A model generated the notes under the pieces. It was not told the DNA's origin and did no database searches. It worked only from the letters and a program-made list of their open reading frames with translations. Shown one piece after another: positions 31,021-36,893 of a DNA stretch of 44,947 nt (position 1 is the first letter of the stretch; each line of letters starts with the position of its first letter). Location of the stretch: the IMG/VR virus record IMGVR_UViG_3300019880_000003, positions 1-44,947 of that record; one strand, given 5' to 3'. Both the position numbers and the translations under genes were made by a program. This stretch comes from a virus.

Positions 31021-31787
31021 TCGTCTCCCCAATCGGAGTCATTGACCTTCGAGGAATCGAAGATCATGGCCTGCTGTTCCTTCTGGTCGATGAAGCAGGT
31101 CGCAGGGTCCGCCTTCATCGTGAAGTACTTGTGCCCCATCGCATCCTGAGGACCAAATCGGTTCTTGACGGTGGCGACGTCCAGCGTACCAGCGTGAGCA
31201 TCACCCCACAACGTGAGAATGAGAGTAGGAAGCTGGTTCGCCTTCCCCATGATCGCGGAGCGCGGGGGAGGAGCACCTCCCTTGGCCGACTCCGACGTAT
31301 GGTGAACGATGGTGATCGAGGTTTCTTGGTCACGAGCCATGTCCTTGAGCTCAGCCATGAGGGCCCAGTAGTTCTGCTCCCCGGCTCCCTCATAGTTGAT
31401 GTCCATCATGATGTCGATGACCGTATGGTGAGGGTACGTGCCCTTCAGGGTGCGGTACGCCTCGGCCTCTCGGTACATGTGCTCCAAGGTCGGCGACGAC
31501 ATGAAGCTCCACCTGATGTGCTGGAACTTCTTAAGGCTCTCGTACGCCAGCTTGGTCTGCATCATGACTTCAGTCTCTGCATCAGAGGTCTGAATGTTCT
31601 CAGTCATGGCCAGCGCTCGGCTGGCCATCGTGAAGTCATCGGAGTCGGAGGAGTGATACAGGGTGGGGACGTCAGGCCCCATCCGCCTGACGATGTTCAG
31701 TCCCAGAATGGTCTTCATGCTACCGGGAGGACCGGCGATCATCTGAATACCACCACGACGGAACTGCATCTTCTTCTCGGCGAACAC
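31017..31787 (-). CDS. DnaB/RecA-fold replicative ATPase (helicase)
   Basis: 256 residues from GTG 31787. Walker A is MIAGPPGSMKTILGL; Walker B is HTVIDIMMDI; then TSITIVHHTSE and a final KNRFGP region give the RecA/DnaB/RadA fold. It sits beside primase and a putative ssDNA-binding protein, so a helicase-loader or helicase role is likely. The start is uncertain: the frame is open to 32042 and coding-like text (LHRTVKRGVSAGEPLPDPWP) lies upstream of 31787 with no ATG/GTG; TTG 31904 or ATC 31856 (GGGAG 6 bases before) are possible starts. Confidence 0.75.
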   Translation of the reverse strand: MFAEKKMQFRRGGIQMIAGPPGSMKTILGLNIVRRMGPDVPTLYHSSDSDDFTMASRALAMTENIQTSDAETEVMMQTKLAYESLKKFQHIRWSFMSSPTLEHMYREAEAYRTLKGTYPHHTVIDIMMDINYEGAGEQNYWALMAELKDMARDQETSITIVHHTSESAKGGAPPPRSAIMGKANQLPTLILTLWGDAHAGTLDVATVKNRFGPQDAMGHKYFTMKADPATCFIDQKEQQAMIFDSSKVNDSDWGDE

Positions 31788-31858
31788 AGGCCAAGGATCG
31801 GGAAGCGGTTCTCCTGCGGAGACACCGCGCTTGACTGTGCGGTGAAGTGTCTTGATGA

Positions 31859-31966
31859 CTAGCTCCCGAGATGCTTGATGACCAGGATGATAATCAGGAG
31901 GCAAGCGAAGTAGAAGAGCAGCGCGCCAGCGCAGCCCTTGTTGTTCTGATTGGACTGGCGAGCCAT
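31859..31966 (-). CDS. Single-span membrane mini-protein
   Basis: 35 residues, polar start MARQSNQNNKGC then a hydrophobic run ALLFYFACLLIIILVI, with GGAGACGCG before the ATG. Not in any known family. It lies ahead of the helicase, whose reading frame runs antiphase through it, so one of the two is likely shortened. Confidence 0.5.
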   Translation of the reverse strand: MARQSNQNNKGCAGALLFYFACLLIIILVIKHLGS

Positions 31967-32007
31967 CGCGTCTCCAAGATTTCCTGTGGATTTGTGTGCA
32001 TTTGCGT

Positions 32008-32053
32008 GGACCGGGGAGGAGTCGAACCTCCCCTACGACCATCGGCCCTACCT
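32008..32053 (-). ncRNA. tRNA T-arm/acceptor-like element (copy 2)
   Basis: On the minus strand, GGGCC (32048-32044) pairs with GGTCC (32012-32008), with a 10-nt bulge GATGGTCGTA. A 7-bp T-like stem GGGGAGG / CCTCCCC closes the loop TTCGACT. The 3' strand is continuous across the helices. It begins two bases after the stop of 32055-32552. Copy 1 (15322-15368) shares AGGTA, GGGC, ATGG and GGGG-GGTTCGA-TCC-CCC, with a T-A to A-T compensatory change in the stem. Not a complete tRNA. The rest of the 31967-32054 gap holds nothing else I can identify. Confidence 0.6.
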
Positions 32054-32054
32054 G

Positions 32055-32552
32055 TTACGCAGTCTTCACGATCTTGACGCTGTACTGGAAGGGCTTCTTG
32101 GCCTTGGACAGCTGCTTGTAGGCCCACAGCGTGCCCTCACCGATGGACGCCTCGGTGTCCAGCAGCTCGGCCTTGAACTTCTCAAGGCTGTCGCCGTTCT
32201 TCAGCTCCCACGTGGTGTCGAAGGGCTCGAAGTCCTCGACCTTGGAGCCGTCCTTGTTCTTCTTGCCGACCACCCGGACGGGGATCTCGACGTCCTTCTC
32301 CGGGGGGATGAAGGAACCGGCAACCTTCTCGGGATCGAAGGTACCCTCACCCATGGGCTTCCACGGGGCCTTTTCGTAGGCCTGGACGATGTGCTTCACC
32401 TTGCCGTCCACCTTCTGCGGAACCTGCTCGGGGTCGCCGGTCTGCTGAAGAAGGAAGGTCTCGCCGACCTCATCGAACTTGATCCACCGCTGGTCGCTCT
32501 TCGGCTTCTGCGGGGCGTTGGGGTCGCCGAAGAGGTCTGCGTACGTAGTCAT
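32055..32552 (-). CDS. Putative single-strand DNA-binding-type protein
   Basis: 165 residues; ATG 32552 after CCTAGGAGAACACAG. N-terminal MTTYADLFGDPNAPQKPKSD, then DQRWIKFDEVGETFLLQQTG, IPVRVVGKKNKDGSK, and a C-terminal basic region (YKQLSKAKKPFQYSVKIVKT). The mix of OB-fold-like strands and basic surface beside the helicase gene suggests an ssDNA-binding or replisome accessory role. This is inferred from position; no clear SSB motif is seen. Confidence 0.5.
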   Translation of the reverse strand: MTTYADLFGDPNAPQKPKSDQRWIKFDEVGETFLLQQTGDPEQVPQKVDGKVKHIVQAYEKAPWKPMGEGTFDPEKVAGSFIPPEKDVEIPVRVVGKKNKDGSKVEDFEPFDTTWELKNGDSLEKFKAELLDTEASIGEGTLWAYKQLSKAKKPFQYSVKIVKTA

Positions 32553-32617
32553 GCTGTGTTCTCCTAGGATTTGATCTGCTTGTTCTACCGCTGGCAAGTT
32601 GGTGAAGTCCACCAATC

Positions 32618-33013
32618 CTACCAGCCTTCGAGGTTCACGGCGACAGTGGCCGCAGGCTTCTTGGTCTCCCACGGCTTCGGCTTGGCCGGTCCTGCGGGCT
32701 GCTTGTAGGGCGCTTCGTTGACGTCGGAGATCTCGGTGGCCCCGAAGGCTTCCTTGACCGCCTCGACCGGGTCGATGCCAGCCTTGAGGGCTTCCTCTAT
32801 CATACCGCCCGGCTCGTCGGCCGGGCGCTGAACATCCGAGGCCATGTACTCGATGGCCGCCTGCTCGTACCGCTTGAAGCCGACCATGGAGTTGGCATAC
32901 AGCGACGCCAGCTGCTCCATGTCCAGCTTGCCCAGCTCCTCGACGGTGCCCTTCACGCTCACGTAAGCGTAAGGCAGGCTGCTCGGGAACCGGAACTCGA
33001 TCTCTTCAGCCAT
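32618..33013 (-). CDS. Hypothetical protein, possible recombination accessory
   Basis: 131 residues; ATG 33013. MAEEIEFRFPSSLPYAYVSV (beta), a helical middle (MEQLASLYANSMVGFKRYEQ), then a Pro/Lys-rich tail (AGPAKPKPWETKKPAATVAV). Similar small proteins accompany Cas4/RecB-type nucleases in some actinophages as far as I recall, but the function is unknown. Ends 66 bp before the SSB-like gene. Confidence 0.55.
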   Translation of the reverse strand: MAEEIEFRFPSSLPYAYVSVKGTVEELGKLDMEQLASLYANSMVGFKRYEQAAIEYMASDVQRPADEPGGMIEEALKAGIDPVEAVKEAFGATEISDVNEAPYKQPAGPAKPKPWETKKPAATVAVNLEGW

Positions 33014-33099
33014 CAGCCCTCTTCCTCTTCCTCGAAGTCGCACTCGGTGCAGACCCAGCCATCCTCGATGACCTCACCGCAGTTGTCGCACTCGATCAT
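33013..33099 (-). CDS. Zinc-ribbon mini-protein with acidic tail
   Basis: 28 residues: MIECDNCGEVIEDGWVCTEC followed by DFEEEEEG. Two CxxC knuckles and five consecutive Glu. Start and stop overlap both neighbours (TGATG). Same style as 26873 and 30764. Confidence 0.6.
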   Translation of the reverse strand: MIECDNCGEVIEDGWVCTECDFEEEEEG

Positions 33100-33251
33100 C
33101 AGTCCTCTTCCTCTTCGAAGTCGTCGTCTCTGGCGCAACGACCTTCATCGCCATCCCAGAAGGGGCACTGGTCGTTGTCTTCATCCTCGGTACAGGTACA
33201 ACCACCCCAGTCCGAGAAATAATCCCGATCGTCGCGGCCTTCCTGGTTCAC
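33099..33251 (-). CDS. Acidic Cys-containing mini-protein
   Basis: 50 residues from GTG 33251 with GGAG 7 bases upstream. MNQEGRDDRDYFSDWGGCTC, then CPFWDGDEGRC, ending DDDFEEEED. Four Cys with many Asp/Glu. Unrecognised; the strong negative charge would allow DNA mimicry but there is no direct evidence. Confidence 0.55.
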   Translation of the reverse strand: MNQEGRDDRDYFSDWGGCTCTEDEDNDQCPFWDGDEGRCARDDDFEEEED

Positions 33252-33448
33252 TCTTCACTCCAGACCTTGAAGTCCACCTGAACGGTACTGCCTTCCTTGT
33301 AGACCAGGACGGCGTCTTCGGTGTCGATGGTTGCACCTATAGAGGCAATGAAGGCCACACCATCAGCCTCCGCCGACTCCACCAGGTTCCGCAGTCGCTT
33401 GGCCCACACCTTGGCGGACTTGTCGCCATCGATCCGCATGCTGCTCAT
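33248..33448 (-). CDS. Hypothetical alpha/beta protein
   Basis: 66 residues, MSSMRIDGDKSAKVWAKRLR at the start, then VAFIASIGATIDTEDAVLVY and a basic/acidic end (VDFKVWSEE). Compact alpha/beta, overlaps neighbours by 1-4 bp. Function unknown. Confidence 0.55.
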   Translation of the reverse strand: MSSMRIDGDKSAKVWAKRLRNLVESAEADGVAFIASIGATIDTEDAVLVYKEGSTVQVDFKVWSEE

Positions 33449-33630
33449 CAGTCCTCCAGATCCACGAAGAACGCCAAGGCGTACTCGTCCCAGTCACCCT
33501 GGACCAGGCTTACCGCGTAGTTGCTGCCATTCTTCTGGAGGACCAGCCGAAGGCCGCTGGACTTGATCAGTTCCAACACATCCTCCAGCTGCTCCGAACG
33601 CCGATCGAACTCAGTACGGTGGCTGGTCAT
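33448..33630 (-). CDS. Hypothetical protein
   Basis: 60 residues after AGGAGTCGTC. MTSHRTEFDRRSEQLEDVLE, then SSGLRLVLQKNGSNYAVSLV. Looks like one helix plus a beta meander. Overlaps the nuclease gene by 20 bp. Unknown function. Confidence 0.55.
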   Translation of the reverse strand: MTSHRTEFDRRSEQLEDVLELIKSSGLRLVLQKNGSNYAVSLVQGDWDEYALAFFVDLED

Positions 33631-34450
33631 GACGACTCCTGTCGTAGTAGATGGCGCGGGCGCTCAGCGGTCCCGAGTATGCCAGGCAGTTGGGGTGGTT
33701 GAAACACATCTTGCACATGAAGTTCTTCTTGCCATCCTGCTCCTTGGCCTGGATCTGCATGGCTTCCATGGCAGTCCGAACCTTCTGATACTTGGCGCCG
33801 ATCTCCCGAGGGTCGACGGCTGACAGGTCGATGGGTCTGGCAACCGCAGCACCCGGCGCAAGCATGGCCCACAGCCCCTTGAAGGGGCCGCCCCGAAGCT
33901 CCTGCTGAGCAAGCTTGGTGTCGGCCAGCAGAGCCGCATAGGTCTCTAGCTGGAAGTTGTTCGCGGGCTTCTTGCTGCCAGTCTTCCAATCCAGAATGGT
34001 CGGGCCGTGCTTCTTGTGCTCACCGATGATGTCGACGAAGGCCGAGACCTTCACTGACAGCCCTGGAAGGCCGCCCGAGGCGTCGTACTCCACCTCCCAG
34101 ACATCTATGTCCTCCAAGAACTCCAAGGCCCTCTCGAAGCAGTCCTTGACCCTCTGAAGGGCCTTGTCTCCAGTGATGAAGCCGTTCTTCTTGGAGCCAC
34201 CAGCCAGCCACTTGGAGAGATTGCCTTCAATCCTCATCTGGGCGGAGGTGAGCGGGTAGAAGAAGTCTTCGGCGACGGGATCCTTGCCGGTCTTCAGCTT
34301 GTGCTCAACCATCGAGTGCACTGCGGACCCTATGGGCAAATACCACGTCTGTACCTGCTCGGCCTGCCGGATCTTGGAGAGATACCAATTTCTTCCGCAA
34401 TCCACATAGGTGGCGTACTGGGAGTAGCTGATGTGCGGCGGGAGCTTCAT
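33611..34450 (-). CDS. PD-(D/E)XK exonuclease of Cas4/RecB type with four-Cys cluster
   Basis: 279 residues. YSQYATYVDCGRNWYLSKIR has the first cluster Cys, GSAVHSMVEH the nuclease His, ILDWKTGSKKPANNFQLETY the Asp-x-Lys and Gln of motifs II-III, and CKMCFNHPNC the last three Cys. Cas4-like proteins of this build carry a 4Fe-4S cluster and degrade or resect DNA ends. No CRISPR array or other Cas gene is nearby, so it is a phage replication or recombination nuclease. ATG overlaps the preceding stop (ATGA). Confidence 0.85.
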   Translation of the reverse strand: MKLPPHISYSQYATYVDCGRNWYLSKIRQAEQVQTWYLPIGSAVHSMVEHKLKTGKDPVAEDFFYPLTSAQMRIEGNLSKWLAGGSKKNGFITGDKALQRVKDCFERALEFLEDIDVWEVEYDASGGLPGLSVKVSAFVDIIGEHKKHGPTILDWKTGSKKPANNFQLETYAALLADTKLAQQELRGGPFKGLWAMLAPGAAVARPIDLSAVDPREIGAKYQKVRTAMEAMQIQAKEQDGKKNFMCKMCFNHPNCLAYSGPLSARAIYYDRSRHDQPPY

Positions 34451-35100
34451 CCTGCCAGCTTAGCAGCTTCGCGCTTCTTCTGGCGAGCCACCCGGTCGCG
34501 CTCGTTCTTGCAGGTCCTGCACTGATACTGGTCTCCACCCTTGGCGTTCTTGCCATTCAGGGTCCAGGTGTTGTGGCCGAACTGGCACTCCTTGTCGCGC
34601 TTGATGGTGACAGCTACCTTGCGGGGCTTGTTGCCTCGCTTGGCGTTAGCGACCTTGTTGTACGCCACCTTGCAGGGCCCGCAGTAGTTGCCCCCACCCT
34701 TGGTGGTCTTCCAGTCGAGATGACCCTCAGGGCAGGGCTTGGTGGTGTCGATGGCCAAAGGGTGCTTGCGGGGTCGCCCTTGCGGGGCGACTACATGGGC
34801 GGTCGGAATGACTCCAGCCCTCATGGTCCAACGGAAATCATCTTCGGCGGAGGATGAGTAGCATTCCGGAAGGACCGGGCAGGTTCCGCAGATCTTGTTG
34901 GCTGCCTCGAAGTTGGCAGCGTTGAGATCATGGACCTCGTTAGTGCCATCGCCATCAGCGATGGCATCTGAAGGCACTGCAACCTCGAACATCGTGGGAG
35001 GACTGAAGGCACAGGCCGCATCGTCCTGCCAGATGTATTCTTTCTCGGTCTCCCAGCTGTAGACCGGGTCACTCAGGAGGATGATCGATTCTCTGTGCAT
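34447..35100 (-). CDS. WhiB-family transcription factor with extra zinc repeats
   Basis: 217 residues; ATG 35100 after GGAGAGAAGAGAACC, upstream in-frame starts rejected. Residues 30-105: WQDDAACAF, ICGTCPVLPECYSSSAEDDF and GVIPT give the four-Cys WhiB iron-sulphur pattern and turn. The second half has two repeats: CPEGHLDWKTTKGGGNYCGPC and CQFGHNTWTLNGKNAKGGDQ with CRTC, i.e. C-x-x-G-H...C-x-x-C zinc knuckles joined by a basic linker (KRGNKPRKVAVTIKRDKEC). WhiB proteins bind the primary sigma factor in actinobacteria; this one likely redirects host transcription and/or controls its own operon. Confidence 0.8.
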   Translation of the reverse strand: MHRESIILLSDPVYSWETEKEYIWQDDAACAFSPPTMFEVAVPSDAIADGDGTNEVHDLNAANFEAANKICGTCPVLPECYSSSAEDDFRWTMRAGVIPTAHVVAPQGRPRKHPLAIDTTKPCPEGHLDWKTTKGGGNYCGPCKVAYNKVANAKRGNKPRKVAVTIKRDKECQFGHNTWTLNGKNAKGGDQYQCRTCKNERDRVARQKKREAAKLAG

Positions 35101-35183
35101 GGTTCTCTTCTCTCTCCGCCAAGCACCCGACCCAAAGGGAGGGGGCATAGAACAACTGTGGTTGCTTACTGTAGGGACCGTAC

Positions 35184-35213
35184 GGGCTGCCCTCCCTGGG
35201 GGTCGGGCAGCCC
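35184..35213 (-). promoter_or_regulatory. Hairpin in the WhiB gene leader
   Basis: A 9-bp perfect stem GGGCTGCCC / GGGCAGCCC with a 12-base loop, in the 164-bp gap 35101-35264 before the WhiB-like gene. There is no U run after it on the minus strand, so it is more likely a leader structure than a terminator. The rest of the gap shows no clear -10/-35 pair. Confidence 0.6.
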
Positions 35214-35264
35214 TTGACCTGCAAACTCTGCAAGCTTCTCAGTTAAGGAAACAATCTGATCATG

Positions 35265-35684
35265 CTAGATGTTCCCACGTGACTGTGTGATGTAGGTCAC
35301 AGCAGACTTGATGGTGTCGATGTTGTCTTTGAACTTCCCGATGGCGCTGTTGCAGTTGAAGCACAGCAAGCCACGCACGCACTTGCCGCATGAGCCAGTG
35401 CCGGGGCAGCAGGCGTGATCGTGGTCAACGTCCGGCCTGCGCCCGGGTGGCTGCTTGCAAATGGCGCAAGCCCTACCTTGCGCCTGCCACATGACGTCGT
35501 ACTGCTCCCACGTTATGCCGTAGGCGACTAGCCTTGGAGCGAGGATGCAGCGCTCGCAGTTGGCGTTCAGTCCATCAGCTTCGATCTTTGATGGCCCGAA
35601 CCTGTTCGGGTTGAGATAGGCGCGACACTTGTAGCAGAATTTCCGGCCCTCAAGGTCTCGAATGGTCACGTTTCGTTTACCCAA
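35265..35684 (-). CDS. Endonuclease VII-like HNH protein (third copy)
   Basis: 139 residues if it starts at TTG 35684, which has AAAGGGGG 5 bases upstream; GTG 35732 is the alternative but would begin inside the regulatory palindrome. CYKCRAYL, CERC, CAICKQPP, VDHDHACCPG (His-Asp-His core), CGKCVRGLLCFNCNSAIG. It shares the CC...CGKC insertion and ending with the gene at 1453, so these two are close relatives. May be a homing gene inserted ahead of the WhiB gene. Confidence 0.75.
   Translation of the reverse strand: MGKRNVTIRDLEGRKFCYKCRAYLNPNRFGPSKIEADGLNANCERCILAPRLVAYGITWEQYDVMWQAQGRACAICKQPPGRRPDVDHDHACCPGTGSCGKCVRGLLCFNCNSAIGKFKDNIDTIKSAVTYITQSRGNI
35286..35301. promoter_or_regulatory. 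CRP-type palindrome (site 1)
   Basis: TGTGA-TGTAGG-TCACA, a perfect CRP/GlxR-style consensus, within the 3' end of the HNH gene and about 190 bp upstream of the WhiB start. It also fits GTG-N6-GTCAC, which I recall as the Streptomyces Crp motif. Confidence 0.6.
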
Positions 35685-35717
35685 AACGGCCCCCTTTCTC
35701 TCGGAATTTTTCGGTAC

Positions 35718-35733
35718 TGTGACCTGCGTCACA
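35718..35733. promoter_or_regulatory. CRP-type palindrome (site 2)
   Basis: TGTGA-CCTGCG-TCACA, again a perfect match, just upstream of the HNH gene start on the minus strand. I found no third exact copy by eye in the window. Confidence 0.6.
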
Positions 35734-35739
35734 TCACTC

Positions 35740-35838
35740 TCAGTGGCCCTTCACCTTGCTGAGTGCGATCAGCACGAAGACCACGATGACTGCGAGTACG
35801 AAGGCGTCGGACCAGCTGCGCTTACCCTTGTCACTCAT
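35740..35838 (-). CDS. Single-span membrane mini-protein
   Basis: 32 residues, basic MSDKGKRSWSDAF then a hydrophobic run VLAVIVVFVLIAL, and a basic end SKVKGH. ATG overlaps the preceding stop (ATGA). Unknown function. Confidence 0.55.
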   Translation of the reverse strand: MSDKGKRSWSDAFVLAVIVVFVLIALSKVKGH

Positions 35839-35954
35839 GATTCCTCTTCTCTGGTCTGATAGACCTGATTTCGAGCAGCGCCAAGCAGCGCCGCATCTTC
35901 GTCGTTCTCATACCCGTCTGACTCGACCTCAGACATGCTGTCCCAGTAGTTCAC
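35835..35954 (-). CDS. Acidic mini-protein, first gene of left-facing block 1
   Basis: 39 residues from GTG 35954, chosen because GGGAG lies 7 bases upstream; ATG 35936 is a shorter alternative in the same frame. MNYWDSMSEVESDGYENDED, then a helical AALLGAARNQVYQTREEES. Divergent from 36002 with only about 45 bp between. Confidence 0.5.
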   Translation of the reverse strand: MNYWDSMSEVESDGYENDEDAALLGAARNQVYQTREEES

Positions 35955-35976
35955 GGGATCTCCCTAAACGGAATGA

Positions 35977-35992
35977 CTAGCACCTGTGCTAG
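35977..35992. promoter_or_regulatory. Operator-like palindrome in a divergent promoter
   Basis: CTAGCAC-CT-GTGCTAG, a perfect 7-2-7 inverted repeat. It overlaps the putative rightward -10 TAGTAT (35990-35995), which would place transcription start at or near the ATG at 36002. A protein bound here could control both divergent units. No convincing -35 seen. Confidence 0.6.
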
Positions 35993-36001
35993 TATGTGGC
36001 T

Positions 36002-36769
36002 ATGACATTGAAGACAACCGTGGTGGTGCCGGATATTCAGTACCCATACCACGACAAACTGGCACTTACCAAGGTTCTGAACGTCATCGAGGACATCAAG
36101 CCTGACGCAGTCCTCCAGATCGGGGACGGCATCGACTTCCCTCAGGTTTCCCGCTGGTCCAAGGGGACCGCAGGAGAGTACGCACCGACCCTACAGGAGC
36201 ACATAGACGGCTATCGACGGGAGTTTCTGGTACCCGTAAGGGAGTTGGTACCACGAGCTGTCGTAACCTGGCTGGAGGGCAATCATGACCTCCGAGTCAA
36301 GGACTTCATTAAGCAGTATGCGGCGCCTCTTGGGCCACTTCGAGCACTTGAAATGAAGTCCCTCTTCGGTCTCGATGAGCTCGCCATCGATTATGTGCAG
36401 GGTCCGATTCGGGTAGGCACCAACACCTACGCTGTTCACGGACATGAGTCGGGCGGGTACTCCAGTCAGCCCCAGGCTTGGGATCTGAAGTTCATTCGTC
36501 GGTACGGTTCGGATAAGAACGTGCTCTTCGGTCACACTCATCAGCCCTATCTGGTGACTCGCGCCTATGGGTTCGCGGGGAAAGTGTCCCCGCGCTGGAC
36601 TATGAACGTCGGTAGCATCATGGATCCTACCGAGGCTCGCTACGTGAAGGATGGTGCAGTGTCATGGCAGATGAGTTTTGCGGTGCTGCGCGATGACGGG
36701 AAGAAAGTGCATCCGGAGCTTGTTACTATGGATGACCGGCGCTTCTGGTTCAACGGCAAGCGCTACTGA
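36002..36769 (+). CDS. Calcineurin-like metallophosphoesterase
   Basis: 255 residues from ATG 36002; GTG 35996 would add two residues. There is no ribosome site, and the TAGTAT box ends 6 bases before the ATG, so a leaderless mRNA is likely. Motifs: VVVPDIQYPYHD (D-x-Q variant of D-x-H), LQIGDGIDF (G-D-x), WLEGNHDLR (G-N-H-D), YAVHGHESGG and LFGHTHQPYL (G-H-x-H). All metal ligands are present apart from the D-x-Q change. Acts on an unknown phosphodiester; DNA ends, nucleotides or cyclic nucleotides are all possible. Confidence 0.85.
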   Translation: MTLKTTVVVPDIQYPYHDKLALTKVLNVIEDIKPDAVLQIGDGIDFPQVSRWSKGTAGEYAPTLQEHIDGYRREFLVPVRELVPRAVVTWLEGNHDLRVKDFIKQYAAPLGPLRALEMKSLFGLDELAIDYVQGPIRVGTNTYAVHGHESGGYSSQPQAWDLKFIRRYGSDKNVLFGHTHQPYLVTRAYGFAGKVSPRWTMNVGSIMDPTEARYVKDGAVSWQMSFAVLRDDGKKVHPELVTMDDRRFWFNGKRY

Positions 36770-36803
36770 GAGGCCCGATTACCAGAGGATCCGAGCGCTT
36801 GAG

Positions 36804-36893
36804 ATGGAACTCGGAATTCTCACACCGCACCAAGCCTGGCTTGAAACCTGCCGAGAGCAGTCGATACTACGGAGACGCAATGACCTACTATGA
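36804..36893 (+). CDS. Possible 29-residue protein
   Basis: MELGILTPHQAWLETCREQS then ILRRRNDLL. No strong ribosome site, but the codon content looks real, and it fills the gap between two right-facing genes, overlapping the next by 14 bp. Similar small proteins with LGILTPHQAW exist in actinophages as far as I recall. Low confidence. Confidence 0.4.
   Translation: MELGILTPHQAWLETCREQSILRRRNDLL

Noticed and set aside
33611-34450. CRISPR-associated Cas4
   Set aside because: No other cas genes or repeat array; such nucleases are common phage replication genes.
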